From contig NZ_BSDI01000017.1 in the NCBI RefSeq assembly GCF_027923225.1, forward strand, positions 62,001 to 126,000: a DNA stretch of 64,000 nt, given 5' to 3'. Below, one piece after another: positions 23,464 to 32,508 of this stretch (position 1 is the stretch's first letter; every line of letters begins with the position of its first letter). Below the pieces are notes generated by a model. The model did not search any database and was not told the origin of the DNA. It saw only the letters and a program-made list of their open reading frames with translations. Origin of the DNA: Phytohabitans aurantiacus. GTDB lineage: Bacteria; Actinomycetota; Actinomycetes; Mycobacteriales; Micromonosporaceae. A program made the position numbers and the translations under genes.

Positions 23464-26186
23464 ACGGGATGCACCGGGAACACCGTGCCAAGACGAAGCC
23501 CACGGCCGGCGGGCGCCGCGGGCGTCACCGCCGTCGTTGGATCGCTACCGGTCTGCTGCTCGGCCTACCCGCCCTCGTCGTGCCGTATGTCCTGTTCGTT
23601 AAGGACGACTCGCAGGCCGCGACGATCGACGGCGGTGCCTACTACCGGTTGATTTCCGTGCGCAGCGGCAAGGCGCTGGACGTCAACGCCTTCTCCACCG
23701 CCGACGGTGCCCGTATCCAGCAGTGGACCGACCAGAACACCGCCAACCAGCAGTGGAAGCTGCGATCCACGGGGGACGGCTACTTCGAGTTGGTGAGCCG
23801 CAACAGCGGCAAGGTGCTGGGTATAGCGGGCGACTCGACCGCCCAGGCGGCCGCCGCCGAGCAGCAGACCGACAACTCCTCCACCTCCCAGCAGTGGCGG
23901 ATCGACGATGCGCGCGGTTCCGACGCCGTCACCTTCACCTCCCGCAGGAGCGGCCAGGTCCTGGACGTGTACGGAGACTCCACGGCCGACGGCGTGGCAG
24001 TCATCCAGTGGCCCAGCCACGGCGGCACCAACCAGCGGTGGAAGCTGGTGAAACTGGCCCAGACACCAACGGCCCAGACACCGACGGCCGCCACCCCGAC
24101 GACCGCCGCCCCGACGGCCGGGACCGGCACGACGGAGCCCAAGACCCCGACCGGACCGTATGTGTGGAACAACGCCCAGGTGGTGGGCGGCGGTTACGTC
24201 ACCGGGCTGGTGTTCAACCCGGGGGAGAAGAGCCTGCTGTACGCGCGCACCGACATGGGCGGCGCCTACCGCTGGGACGTCGCGGCCGAGCAGTGGATCC
24301 CGCTGACCGACTGGGCCGGCGAGAAGGACTGGAACCTGTTGGGCATCGATTCGGTGGCCACCGACCCCGTCGAGCCCAACCGGCTCTACCTCGGGGCGGG
24401 CACCTACACCAACGAGTGGGCCGGCAACGGCGCGATCCTGCGCTCCACCGACCGGGGCCGCACCTTCCAGCGCACCAATCTGCCCTTCAAGCTGGGCGCC
24501 AACGAGGACGGCCGCGGGGCGGGTGAACGGCTGGCGATCAACCCCGCGACCCACGGCACCCTGCTGCTGGGCACCCGCAAGAACGGCCTGTGGCGCAGCA
24601 CCGACTACGGCGCGACATGGAGCCAGGTCTCCTCGTTCCCTGTCAAGGACGGGGCCAGCAGCGGCGCGGGCATCTCCTTCGTCACGTACGGTCCGGCCGG
24701 GAGCAAGACGGTTTATGTCGGCGTCGCCGACACGTCCACCTCCCTGTACCGCTCCACCGACGGCGGCAGCACCTGGCAGGCCGTCTCCGGGCAGCCCAGC
24801 GGCCAGATGCCGCAGCACGGCGTGCTCTCCGGTGACGGCTCGCTGTACCTGACGTACACCAACGTCGTCGGACCCAACGGCGTGACGGCGGGTTCGGTGT
24901 GGAAGTACACGCCGGCCGGCGGGGCGTGGAAGAACATCTCCCCGTCCCAGGGCAGCTACGGGTTCTCCGGTCTGGCCGTCGACCCGCGGAAGCCGTCCAC
25001 GGTGATGGTCACCACCCTCGACCGCTGGTGGCCCGAGGACGAGATCTACCGGACCACCGACGGAGGCACGACCTGGAAGGCGCTGGCCGCGAAATCGGTG
25101 CGGGACGCCGCCATCGCTCCCTACGTCGGCACCGGAACCGGGCACTGGATGACCGTCCTGGCCATCGATCCTTTCGACTCCGGCCACGTGTTGTACGGAA
25201 CCGGCAACGGCATCTGGCGCAGCAAAGACGCCGCCGCCACCGACACCGGCGGCACCAGCCACTGGACCGTCGGCGCCCGCGGGCTGGAGGAGACCGCGCT
25301 GCTGGACGTGATCGCCCCTCCCGGCGGCGCCCACGTCATCACCGCCATGGGCGACCAGGGCGGTTTCCGGCACGACTCCCTGACCGACCTGCCCGCCCAA
25401 CATCTGCGGAACCCGGTGATGGGCAACAGCACCAGCATCGACTTCGCCCAGTCCAACCCCGCGACGATGGTCCGCGTCGGCCGTGGCGGCGCGCAGGACG
25501 GCGCCTACTCCACCGACGGCGGCACCAGCTGGCACGGCTTCACAGCAGAACCCGTGGCCAGCGCCGACACCGGCCAGGTCGCGCTCGCGGCGGACGGCTC
25601 CACCATCGTCTGGACCCAAACCGGTCAGGCCCCGCATCGCTCCACCGACAAGGGAGCAAGCTGGTCAAAGGTCAGCGGGCTGGGCACCGACGCCGTGGTC
25701 GTCGCCGACCGCTCCACGGCCAACACCTTCTACTCACTGGCCGGCGGCACCCTCTACGCCAGTACCGACGGCGGCGCGAGCTTCACCGCCCGCGCCACCA
25801 ACCTGCCGACCGGCCGGCTCACCGCCGTTCCCGGCATCGCCGGGGACCTGTGGATCGCCGGCAGCGCCAGGGGACTGCTGCACTCCACCGACGGCGGCCG
25901 CACCTTCACCACACTCACCACCGTGCAGACCGCCTCCGCCCTCGGCTTCGGCAAAGCCGCACCAGGCGCCTCCTATCAAGCCCTGTACCTGATCGGCACC
26001 GTAAAAGACGCCACCGGCGTCTTCCGCTCCACCGACAAGGGCGCCACCTGGCTCCGCGTCAACGACGACGCCCACCAATGGGGCAGCATCAGCGGCTCCG
26101 GCGTCATCACCGGCGACCCCGACACCTACGGCCGCGTCTACATCGGCACGAACGGACGCGGCCTGCAGTACGGCGACCCGTCCTGA
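23460..26186 (+). CDS. Secreted GH74 xyloglucanase with ricin-type lectin domain
   Basis: This 908-residue protein begins with a basic N-region and hydrophobic helix (about residues 27-47), a signal or anchor. A ricin-B/CBM13-like lectin follows (about 58-200), with QxW repeats such as IQQWTDQNTANQQWKL. After a TPTA linker (205-228) comes a GH74 module (about 230-905) made of two seven-bladed propellers with many RSTDGG-type blades. GH74 enzymes cut the glucan backbone of xyloglucan by inversion. Likely catalytic aspartates are Asp265 (ARTDMGGAYRW) and Asp632 (MGDQGGFRHD), by family position. The shared leader suggests control with the upstream sigma fusion. Confidence 0.9.
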   Translation: MNGMHREHRAKTKPTAGGRRGRHRRRWIATGLLLGLPALVVPYVLFVKDDSQAATIDGGAYYRLISVRSGKALDVNAFSTADGARIQQWTDQNTANQQWKLRSTGDGYFELVSRNSGKVLGIAGDSTAQAAAAEQQTDNSSTSQQWRIDDARGSDAVTFTSRRSGQVLDVYGDSTADGVAVIQWPSHGGTNQRWKLVKLAQTPTAQTPTAATPTTAAPTAGTGTTEPKTPTGPYVWNNAQVVGGGYVTGLVFNPGEKSLLYARTDMGGAYRWDVAAEQWIPLTDWAGEKDWNLLGIDSVATDPVEPNRLYLGAGTYTNEWAGNGAILRSTDRGRTFQRTNLPFKLGANEDGRGAGERLAINPATHGTLLLGTRKNGLWRSTDYGATWSQVSSFPVKDGASSGAGISFVTYGPAGSKTVYVGVADTSTSLYRSTDGGSTWQAVSGQPSGQMPQHGVLSGDGSLYLTYTNVVGPNGVTAGSVWKYTPAGGAWKNISPSQGSYGFSGLAVDPRKPSTVMVTTLDRWWPEDEIYRTTDGGTTWKALAAKSVRDAAIAPYVGTGTGHWMTVLAIDPFDSGHVLYGTGNGIWRSKDAAATDTGGTSHWTVGARGLEETALLDVIAPPGGAHVITAMGDQGGFRHDSLTDLPAQHLRNPVMGNSTSIDFAQSNPATMVRVGRGGAQDGAYSTDGGTSWHGFTAEPVASADTGQVALAADGSTIVWTQTGQAPHRSTDKGASWSKVSGLGTDAVVVADRSTANTFYSLAGGTLYASTDGGASFTARATNLPTGRLTAVPGIAGDLWIAGSARGLLHSTDGGRTFTTLTTVQTASALGFGKAAPGASYQALYLIGTVKDATGVFRSTDKGATWLRVNDDAHQWGSISGSGVITGDPDTYGRVYIGTNGRGLQYGDPS

Positions 26187-26203
26187 CCCCTACACCCGAG
26201 CGG

Positions 26204-26229
26204 GGCCGCAGGCACACTGGCCTGCGGCC
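26204..26229 (+). terminator. Hairpin after the xyloglucanase gene
   Basis: GGCCGCAGGC (26204-26213) and GCCTGCGGCC (26220-26229) form a perfect 10-bp stem with a 6-base loop, 18 bases after the stop. No U tract follows. Confidence 0.75.
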
Positions 26230-26334
26230 TCGCCATGGCCGAGGCGGGCGTGGCCTCTCCGGTCTGGCCCGTCATCAGGAGACAGGCACGCTTCCCTATG
26301 AACCGACCCTTTGGTAGCACTTGGCGACTGTGGT

Positions 26335-26361
26335 GTAACGACGGCGGCACACGGGGGTAAC
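26335..26361 (+). promoter_or_regulatory. GlnR-like nitrogen control box
   Basis: GTAAC (26335-26339), six bases, GGCAC (26346-26350), six bases, GTAAC (26357-26361). The 22-bp period and the GTnAC-n6-GnnAC pattern match the a/b sites of GlnR, the actinobacterial nitrogen regulator that activates nitrate and nitrite reductase genes. It lies 23 bases before the nitrate reductase start. Confidence 0.6.
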
Positions 26362-26383
26362 GTGCGGTCGCGATCGTCACGAT

Positions 26384-28525
26384 GTGGGCGCGACGATCGA
26401 GACCCATTGCCCGTACTGCTCGCTGCAGTGTGGCGTGCGGATGCGGGTCGAGCCGTCGCGCGCTCCGGTCATCGAGCCGACCGAGTTTCCGACCAACCGG
26501 GGTGGCCTGTGCGCCAAGGGTTGGAGCGCGCCGGAGCTGCTGGACCACCCGGACCGCCTGACCACGCCCCTGGTCCGCGACGATCGGTCCGGCCCGCTGC
26601 GACCGGCGAGTTGGGATGAGGCGCTCGACCGCGTCGTCGCCGCGATCCGGCGGGCGCAGCGGGAGTACGGGGCGGCGGCGGTGGGCTGCTTCGGCGGCGG
26701 CGGGCTGACCAACGAGAAGGCGTACCAGCTGGGCAAGTTCGCGCGGGTGGCGCTGCGGACGCCACATATTGACTACAACGGCCGGTTCTGCATGTCCTCG
26801 GCGGCGACGGCGGCCAACCGGGCTTTCGGCATCGACCGGGGACTTCCCTTCCCGCTGGCCGACATCGCCGAGGCCGACGTGGTGTTGCTGGTGGGCAGCA
26901 ACCCGGCCGACACGCTGCCGCCGGCGATGCAGTACTTCGACGCCGGGCGGGCCCGTGGAGCGGCGCACATCGTGGTGGACCCGCGCCGTACCGCGACCGC
27001 GCGGGGCGGCACTGTGCACCTGCAGCCGACGCCCGGCACCGACCTCGCGCTGGCCAACGGGCTGCTGCACATCGCGATCCGCGAAGGCTATGTGGACAAG
27101 ACCTATGTGGACGGCCGCACCAGCGGCTTCGACACGGTGGGCGCGGCGGTGGCCGCGTGGTGGCCCGACCGGGTGGAGCGGGTCACCGGGGTGGGAGAAG
27201 CGCAGCTGCGCCGTACCGTCCAGCTGTTGGGGACGGCGACGTCCGCGATGATTCTCACCGCGCGCGGTGCTGAGCAGCACAGCAACGGCACCGACACCGC
27301 CCAGGCGTACATCAACCTGGCCCTCGCGCTGGGGCTGCCGGGACGGCCGCACTCCGGCTACGGGACGATCACCGGCCAGGGCAACGGGCAAGGCGGGCGG
27401 GAGCACGGCCAGAAGGCCGACCAGCTGCCCGGCTACCGGCGCATCGACGACACGGCCGCCCGGGCGCACGTCGCGGCCGTCTGGGGGGTGGATCCGGCAG
27501 ACCTGCCCGGCCCGGGCGTCTCGGCCGTGGAGATGCTCGACCGGCTCGGCACCCCTGGTGGGGTGCGCGCGCTGCTGGTGCTCGCCTCCAACATCGCCGT
27601 CTCAGCTCCGGATCGCGACCGGGTAGTCGCACGACTGTCCGCTTTGGACTTCCTGGCCGTCTCCGACATGTTCCTGTCCGACACGGCGGCGCTGGCCGAC
27701 GTCGTGCTGCCCACCGCGCAGTGGGCCGAGGAGGACGGCACGATGACCAACCTGGAGGGGCGGGTGATCCGGCGCCGCCGGGCGCTGGCACCGCCGGACG
27801 GGGTGCTCGACGACCTGGCGCTGCTGGCCGCGCTCGCCGAACGGCTGGAAGCCCCCGGCCGGTTCTCCGCCGACCCGCGCACCGTCTTCGACGAGCTGCG
27901 CCGGGCCAGCGCCGGCGGCATCGCCGACTACGCGGGCATCTCGTACGAGCGGATCGAGGCGGAGCGGGGCGTCTTCTGGCCCTGCCCGGCAGCCGACCAT
28001 CCGGGCACGCCGCGGCTCTTCACCGACCGGTTCGCCACCGCTGACGGTCGGGCTCGCTTCGTCCGGGTGGACCACCACGAGCCGGCCGAATCGCCGGACC
28101 AGGAGTACCCGTACGTGCTCACCACCGGCCGCATCATGCAGCAGTACCAGAGCGGCAACCAGACCCGCCGGTCCCGCTCGCTGCGGCTGACCGCGGACGA
28201 CCCGAGGGCGGAGATCCACCCCGACCTGGCCCGCCGGCTCGGCATCGGCGCCGCGGACCTGGTCGAGCTGCGCACCCGCCGCGGCACGGCCGTCTTCCGC
28301 GCCCACCTGACCGACACGATCCGGCCGGACACGGTCTTCGTGCCCTTCCACTGGGGCGGACCGGCCAGCGCGAACGCGTTGACCGACCCGACGCTCGACC
28401 GCCACTCGAAGATGCCCGCGTTCAAGTGCTGCGCCGTCGCGATGCGCCGGATCGGCGGGCCCGACGACCGTTCGCCGGCCACGCCACCGCCCACACACCT
28501 ATCTCCGTCCAGAAGGGACAGTTGA
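26384..28525 (+). CDS. Assimilatory nitrate reductase catalytic subunit (molybdopterin, 4Fe-4S)
   Basis: This 713-residue cytoplasmic enzyme should reduce nitrate to nitrite. The N-terminal 4Fe-4S ligands are Cys9, Cys12, Cys16 and Cys43. The bis-MGD molybdenum domain follows, with DYNGRFCMSSAATAANRAFG, whose cysteine is the expected molybdenum ligand, and the cofactor loop RGAEQHSNGTD. The C-terminal beta-barrel cofactor domain (about residues 590-690) is complete. It lacks the extra BFD iron-sulfur tail of some NasA proteins, so a separate electron donor is needed. GTG 26384 has no Shine-Dalgarno. The nirBD genes downstream confirm the pathway; no nitrate transporter is in the window. Confidence 0.9.
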   Translation: MGATIETHCPYCSLQCGVRMRVEPSRAPVIEPTEFPTNRGGLCAKGWSAPELLDHPDRLTTPLVRDDRSGPLRPASWDEALDRVVAAIRRAQREYGAAAVGCFGGGGLTNEKAYQLGKFARVALRTPHIDYNGRFCMSSAATAANRAFGIDRGLPFPLADIAEADVVLLVGSNPADTLPPAMQYFDAGRARGAAHIVVDPRRTATARGGTVHLQPTPGTDLALANGLLHIAIREGYVDKTYVDGRTSGFDTVGAAVAAWWPDRVERVTGVGEAQLRRTVQLLGTATSAMILTARGAEQHSNGTDTAQAYINLALALGLPGRPHSGYGTITGQGNGQGGREHGQKADQLPGYRRIDDTAARAHVAAVWGVDPADLPGPGVSAVEMLDRLGTPGGVRALLVLASNIAVSAPDRDRVVARLSALDFLAVSDMFLSDTAALADVVLPTAQWAEEDGTMTNLEGRVIRRRRALAPPDGVLDDLALLAALAERLEAPGRFSADPRTVFDELRRASAGGIADYAGISYERIEAERGVFWPCPAADHPGTPRLFTDRFATADGRARFVRVDHHEPAESPDQEYPYVLTTGRIMQQYQSGNQTRRSRSLRLTADDPRAEIHPDLARRLGIGAADLVELRTRRGTAVFRAHLTDTIRPDTVFVPFHWGGPASANALTDPTLDRHSKMPAFKCCAVAMRRIGGPDDRSPATPPPTHLSPSRRDS

Positions 28526-28526
28526 C

Positions 28527-28874
28527 ATGCAGTCCACATCGAGGTTTCTGCAGGGGGTCTTCCCCTTCCAAGGCAAGGGGATCGAGTCACCCTTCCCGAT
28601 CGACGCGACCCTGTCGTACACCGTGCCTGACGGCGTGGTCACCCAACCGGTCTACTTCCGCGGCGGCAACACCACCGGCGAGCTGATCTACGCCGTGCTG
28701 ATGCGCGACGGCGCCCCGATGCGGTACTTCCCCATCGGCGCGAAGAGCGACGTGCACGTGCCACTGCGGGTCGTCGAGGACCTCGACAGCGGCACCGTCG
28801 TCGAGTTGCACCTGGCCGCGCCGGACGGCGTCAGCGGCGCGGTCGTGGTCGACCTCGGGCTCGTGGAGGTCTGA
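28527..28874 (+). CDS. Small conserved-looking protein in the nitrate operon
   Basis: This 115-residue protein starts one base after the nitrate reductase stop, with AGAAGGGACA upstream, and ends directly at the nirB GTG. It appears soluble and beta-rich, without cysteines, signal peptide or membrane helix: LSYTVPDGVVTQPVYFRGGN and MRYFPIGAKSDVHVPLRVVE. I do not recognise the family. The tight position between the two reductases suggests an accessory or assembly role in nitrate/nitrite reduction. The codon bias is that of a real gene. Confidence 0.75.
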   Translation: MQSTSRFLQGVFPFQGKGIESPFPIDATLSYTVPDGVVTQPVYFRGGNTTGELIYAVLMRDGAPMRYFPIGAKSDVHVPLRVVEDLDSGTVVELHLAAPDGVSGAVVVDLGLVEV

Positions 28875-31346
28875 GTGGAGCGACTGGTGGTCATCGGCAA
28901 CGGCATGGCCGGCGCCCGTGCCGTAGAGGAGATCCTGGAGCGGGGTGGCCGGGATCGGTTCACCATCACGATGTTTGGCGAGGAGCCCTACGGCAACTAC
29001 AACCGCATCCTGCTGTCCAATGTGCTGTCCGGTGTGGAGGACGAGGCCGGCATCTTCCTCAACAGCCTGCCCTGGTACGAGGAGAACGGCATCGCGCTCC
29101 GGGCCGGCGTGCGGGTGGAGCGGATCGACCGGTTCGCCCGCGTCGTGCGCGCCGACGACGGCTCGATCACCCCGTACGACACGCTCGTCATCGCCACCGG
29201 CAGCCGGCCGTACGTGCCACCCATCGAAGGGATGCACCATCCCCGGCGCGGCTATCACCAGGGCGTGTTCACGTTCCGCACGATCGACGACACCCGCGCG
29301 ATGATCCGCTACGCCCGCGACCACGAGCGTGTGGTCGTCATCGGCGGCGGCCTGCTCGGCTTGGAGGCGGCGCGCGGGCTGCAGCAGTACGGCGTCCAGG
29401 TCACCCTCCTGCACTCGGCGGCCACGCTGATGAACGCCCAGCTCGACGCGCAGGCCGGCACGATCCTGCGGCGCAGCGTCGAACACCTCGGCATCACCGT
29501 CGAAGTCGGCGCGCGCACCGCCGCCGTCGTGGGCAAGGACCGGGTCGAGGGGGTACGGCTGGCCGACGGTCGCGCCATCCCCTGCGACATGGTCGTGGTG
29601 GCCGCCGGCATCCGCCCCAACGTGGAGGTCGCCGCGCTGAGCGGGCTGCCGGTCGAGCGGGCGATCCTCGTCGACGACCACATGCGGGTGCTCGACGAAC
29701 CGCACATCTACGCGGTCGGCGAGTGCGTACAGCACCGCGGCCAGACGTACGGCCTCGTTGCCCCGCTGTGGGAACAGGCCAAGGTACTCGCCGACCAGGT
29801 CACCGGGCGCGACCGCACCGCGGCGTACCACGGCTCCCGGACGGCCACGAAGCTCAAGGTGGCCGGTGTCGACGTGGCCGCGATGGGCCTCACGACCCCG
29901 GAGCACGACGACGACGAGTTCGTGGTCTTCGCCGAGCCGCGGCGCGGCGTCTACAAGAGCGTCATCATCCGCGACGACCGGCTGATCGGCGCGACGCTGC
30001 TCGGTGACGTCAGCAAGGTGGGCTTTCTGATGCAGGCGTTCGACCGGGGCCTGCCCCTGCCGGAGGAGCGGGTGCGGCTCCTCTTCGACCTCGGCGGGCC
30101 GGCGGCCGAGGAGTCTGCCGCCGAACTCGACGACGGCGCACAGGTGTGCAACTGCAACGGTGTCAGCAAGGGCGCGCTCGTCTCCACCGTCCACAGTGGT
30201 GTCAAGACGCTCGGTGGTGTGATGGACGCCACCCGCGCTGGCAAGGGCTGCGGCTCGTGCAAGTCCCTCGTCGCGCAGATCGTGGAGTGGGCGGCTGGCG
30301 GCGCCGTCGAGGAGGATCCCTCCGCCACCTGGTACGTCCCCGGCGTACCCATGGACAAGCCGGCGCTGATGGCCGCGATCCGCGCGAAGGGCCTCAAGAG
30401 CGTGTCCGCGGTCTTCGACGCGTTGGCCGGTGGCCGAGAGGATGCCAAGAGCAAGATGGGTCTGGTCTCGCTGCTGCGGATGATGTGGGGCGAGGAGTAC
30501 CAGGACGAGCGTGGCGCCCGGTTCATCAACGACCGCGTGCACGCCAACATCCAGCGCGACGGGACCTTCTCGGTGGTGCCGCAGATGAAGGGTGGTGTCA
30601 CCACACCCGCCCAGCTGCGCCGGATCGCCGACGTCGCCGACAAGTACCAGGTGCCGATGGTCAAGCTCACCGGCGGGCAGCGCATCGACCTGCTCGGCAT
30701 CCGCAAGGAGGACCTGCCGAAGGTGTGGGCCGACCTCGACATGCCCTCCGGGTACGCGTACGGAAAGAGCATGCGCACGGTGAAAACCTGCGTCGGCAGC
30801 GAGTTCTGCCGCTTCGGCGTCGGCGACTCCACCGCGCTCGGCATCGCCATCGAGTCCCGGTTCCAAGGGCTGGAGAGCCCGGGCAAGATGAAGCTCGCGG
30901 TGACCGGCTGCCCCCGCAACTGCGCCGAGGCGTACGTCAAGGACCTCGGTGTGGTGGCGGTCGACGGCGGGCGGTGGGAGATCTATGTCGGTGGCGCGGC
31001 CGGCGCCCACGTCCGCAAGGGCGACCTACTGGCCACGGTGGACAGTCCGGACGAGGTGATAACGCTCACCGGTCGCTTCCTCCAGTACTACCGCGAGAAC
31101 GCCAACTGGCTGGAGCGCACCTACTCCTTCGTTCCCCGGGTGGGCATCGGCCGGCTTCGCGCGTTGCTCGTCGACGACAGCGAGGGACTGGCGACCGGCC
31201 TTGAGGAGCGGATGACCGCGGCGGTGGCCGCCTACAAGGACCCGTGGAAGGAAGGTGCGGATCCGGCGACGCCCGGCCAGTTCCGCACCGCCCTCCCGCT
31301 ACTGCCACTTCCCCGGGTACCCGTGCGCGAGGGAGGGCAGGCGTGA
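28875..31346 (+). CDS. nirB: NADH-dependent nitrite reductase large subunit
   Basis: This 823-residue cytoplasmic enzyme reduces nitrite to ammonium. The N-terminal FAD/NADH domains cover about residues 1-320 (VIGNGMAGARAVEEI; second dinucleotide site VVVIGGGLLGLEAARG). A BFD-like 2Fe-2S domain at about 423-475 has CNCNGVSKG and GKGCGSCKS. The sulfite/nitrite-reductase half-domains follow. Siroheme/4Fe-4S ligands are Cys639, Cys645, Cys679 and Cys683 (CxxxxxC...CxxxC). GTG 28875 follows GGAGGT and is flush with the preceding stop. The gene overlaps nirD by GTGA. Expression is likely under GlnR. Confidence 0.95.
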   Translation: MERLVVIGNGMAGARAVEEILERGGRDRFTITMFGEEPYGNYNRILLSNVLSGVEDEAGIFLNSLPWYEENGIALRAGVRVERIDRFARVVRADDGSITPYDTLVIATGSRPYVPPIEGMHHPRRGYHQGVFTFRTIDDTRAMIRYARDHERVVVIGGGLLGLEAARGLQQYGVQVTLLHSAATLMNAQLDAQAGTILRRSVEHLGITVEVGARTAAVVGKDRVEGVRLADGRAIPCDMVVVAAGIRPNVEVAALSGLPVERAILVDDHMRVLDEPHIYAVGECVQHRGQTYGLVAPLWEQAKVLADQVTGRDRTAAYHGSRTATKLKVAGVDVAAMGLTTPEHDDDEFVVFAEPRRGVYKSVIIRDDRLIGATLLGDVSKVGFLMQAFDRGLPLPEERVRLLFDLGGPAAEESAAELDDGAQVCNCNGVSKGALVSTVHSGVKTLGGVMDATRAGKGCGSCKSLVAQIVEWAAGGAVEEDPSATWYVPGVPMDKPALMAAIRAKGLKSVSAVFDALAGGREDAKSKMGLVSLLRMMWGEEYQDERGARFINDRVHANIQRDGTFSVVPQMKGGVTTPAQLRRIADVADKYQVPMVKLTGGQRIDLLGIRKEDLPKVWADLDMPSGYAYGKSMRTVKTCVGSEFCRFGVGDSTALGIAIESRFQGLESPGKMKLAVTGCPRNCAEAYVKDLGVVAVDGGRWEIYVGGAAGAHVRKGDLLATVDSPDEVITLTGRFLQYYRENANWLERTYSFVPRVGIGRLRALLVDDSEGLATGLEERMTAAVAAYKDPWKEGADPATPGQFRTALPLLPLPRVPVREGGQA

Positions 31347-31714
31347 CAGCGAACCTGGTGGAGTACCGCGTCGGCGCCGTGGCGGAGCTGCCCGTGGGCG
31401 AGGCTCGCGCGTACGCGGTCGGCGCCGACACGGTGGCGGTCTTCCGGCTGCGCGACGGCTCACTGCGGGCGGTCTCGGCCATCTGCCCACACGCCGGCGG
31501 GCCGATCGCCGACGGTATCGCCGACGCCGAGGTGGTCATCTGCCCCCTGCACCAGCACGCCTTCGATCTGGCGACCGGCTGCTCCCAGACCGGGCAGCCG
31601 CCACTGACGGTGTATCCGGTTCGGGTGGACGAGGGCGAGCTGGTTGTCGGCGTCCCCGCCGCAGCGATCAGTAACCTCGTCCCCGGCGCAGGAAGCACGA
31701 CAGGAGTCGCCTGA
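31343..31714 (+). CDS. nirD: Nitrite reductase small subunit (Rieske-type)
   Basis: This 123-residue protein has the Rieske-like fold of NirD. All four 2Fe-2S ligand positions are kept (Cys48-His50 in CPHAGG and Cys67-His70 in CPLHQH), so unlike enterobacterial NirD it may bind a cluster. GTG 31343 overlaps the nirB stop as GTGA. Its last 47 bases overlap the convergent alpha/beta hydrolase gene. Confidence 0.92.
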   Translation: MTANLVEYRVGAVAELPVGEARAYAVGADTVAVFRLRDGSLRAVSAICPHAGGPIADGIADAEVVICPLHQHAFDLATGCSQTGQPPLTVYPVRVDEGELVVGVPAAAISNLVPGAGSTTGVA

Positions 31715-32489
31715 ATTCGTGCGGGTGCTCGATCGCCGGCACGTGCCCGCATCGGCCGAGCGCATACAGACGGACATCGGCCAGGTGTTCGAGCATGGGC
31801 AGGGCTGCCGTCCCGATCGGGGTGACTCGATCCTCGGCACCGTGGACGAGCAACACGGGAGCGCGGACTTCTGCCAGCGTTTGCGGCGAGAGGGCGAGCT
31901 CGTCGGCCCAACGCGCCCTAGGAGGAGGGAACAATGACGCGAATGCGGCCGCGCCCGCTCGCATCGCAGTCGCACGAGCATCGACGGCCGACTCGGTCAC
32001 GAGCGCTTGGTCGTAGACGAGGCGACTCAACATGTCTCGTGCCCCGAGCGGGCCGGCGGGTGCGGCCCAGACCGCGTCGAGCTCAGCGGACAGCGGCGCT
32101 CCGGGGGCGCCCATCGTCGAGACCGCCACGACACGGGTGACCTTTTGGGGACGCGCCGCCGCCAACGCCAGCGCCACGGCACCGCCCATGGAGTGGCCCA
32201 CCACGGCGTAGTGCTCGACACCGAGAGCATCCATCAGGCCCGCGGCCTGCTCCGTCCACAGCCGGAGCCCACCCCTGGAGCCCTCCGGGATCGGTGTACG
32301 GCCGAACCCCGCCTGGTCAGGGGCCACCATGTGCCAGGACGAGCCCAGCGCCTGCGCCGTCGCCGCCCAGGCGCCGGACCCGGTCGTGCCGGGTCCAGAG
32401 CCGTGCAGCATCAGCACCGCGGGCCCGGTGCCGCTCTCCAGGACGTGTACGGGGGAGCCGTCGACCGTGAGGGTCCGAAGTGCCGTCAC
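31668..32489 (-). CDS. Alpha/beta hydrolase (meta-cleavage product hydrolase-like)
   Basis: This 273-residue serine hydrolase has a complete triad: Ser100 in the nucleophile elbow GHSMGG, Asp220 (GAEDRVTP) and His249 (GRCGHVPAIEHP). The oxyanion segment HGSGPGTTGSGAWA resembles carbon-carbon bond hydrolases of aromatic meta-cleavage pathways such as BphD or HsaD, but esterase activity is equally possible. It follows the DJ-1/PfpI gene by 19 bases on the same strand, so these two and GntR probably form an operon. The 3' end overlaps nirD by 47 bases on the opposite strand. Confidence 0.87.
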   Translation of the reverse strand: MTALRTLTVDGSPVHVLESGTGPAVLMLHGSGPGTTGSGAWAATAQALGSSWHMVAPDQAGFGRTPIPEGSRGGLRLWTEQAAGLMDALGVEHYAVVGHSMGGAVALALAAARPQKVTRVVAVSTMGAPGAPLSAELDAVWAAPAGPLGARDMLSRLVYDQALVTESAVDARATAMRAGAAAFASLFPPPRARWADELALSPQTLAEVRAPVLLVHGAEDRVTPIGTAALPMLEHLADVRLYALGRCGHVPAIEHPHEFRRLLSCFLRRGRGY

Positions 32490-32508
32490 CGGGGCCTGTC
32501 AGGGGTGC

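Noticed and set aside
28587..31010. 807-codon minus-strand frame opposite nirB
   Set aside because: It is an antisense shadow; nirB has complete motifs on the plus strand and the antisense product resembles nothing.
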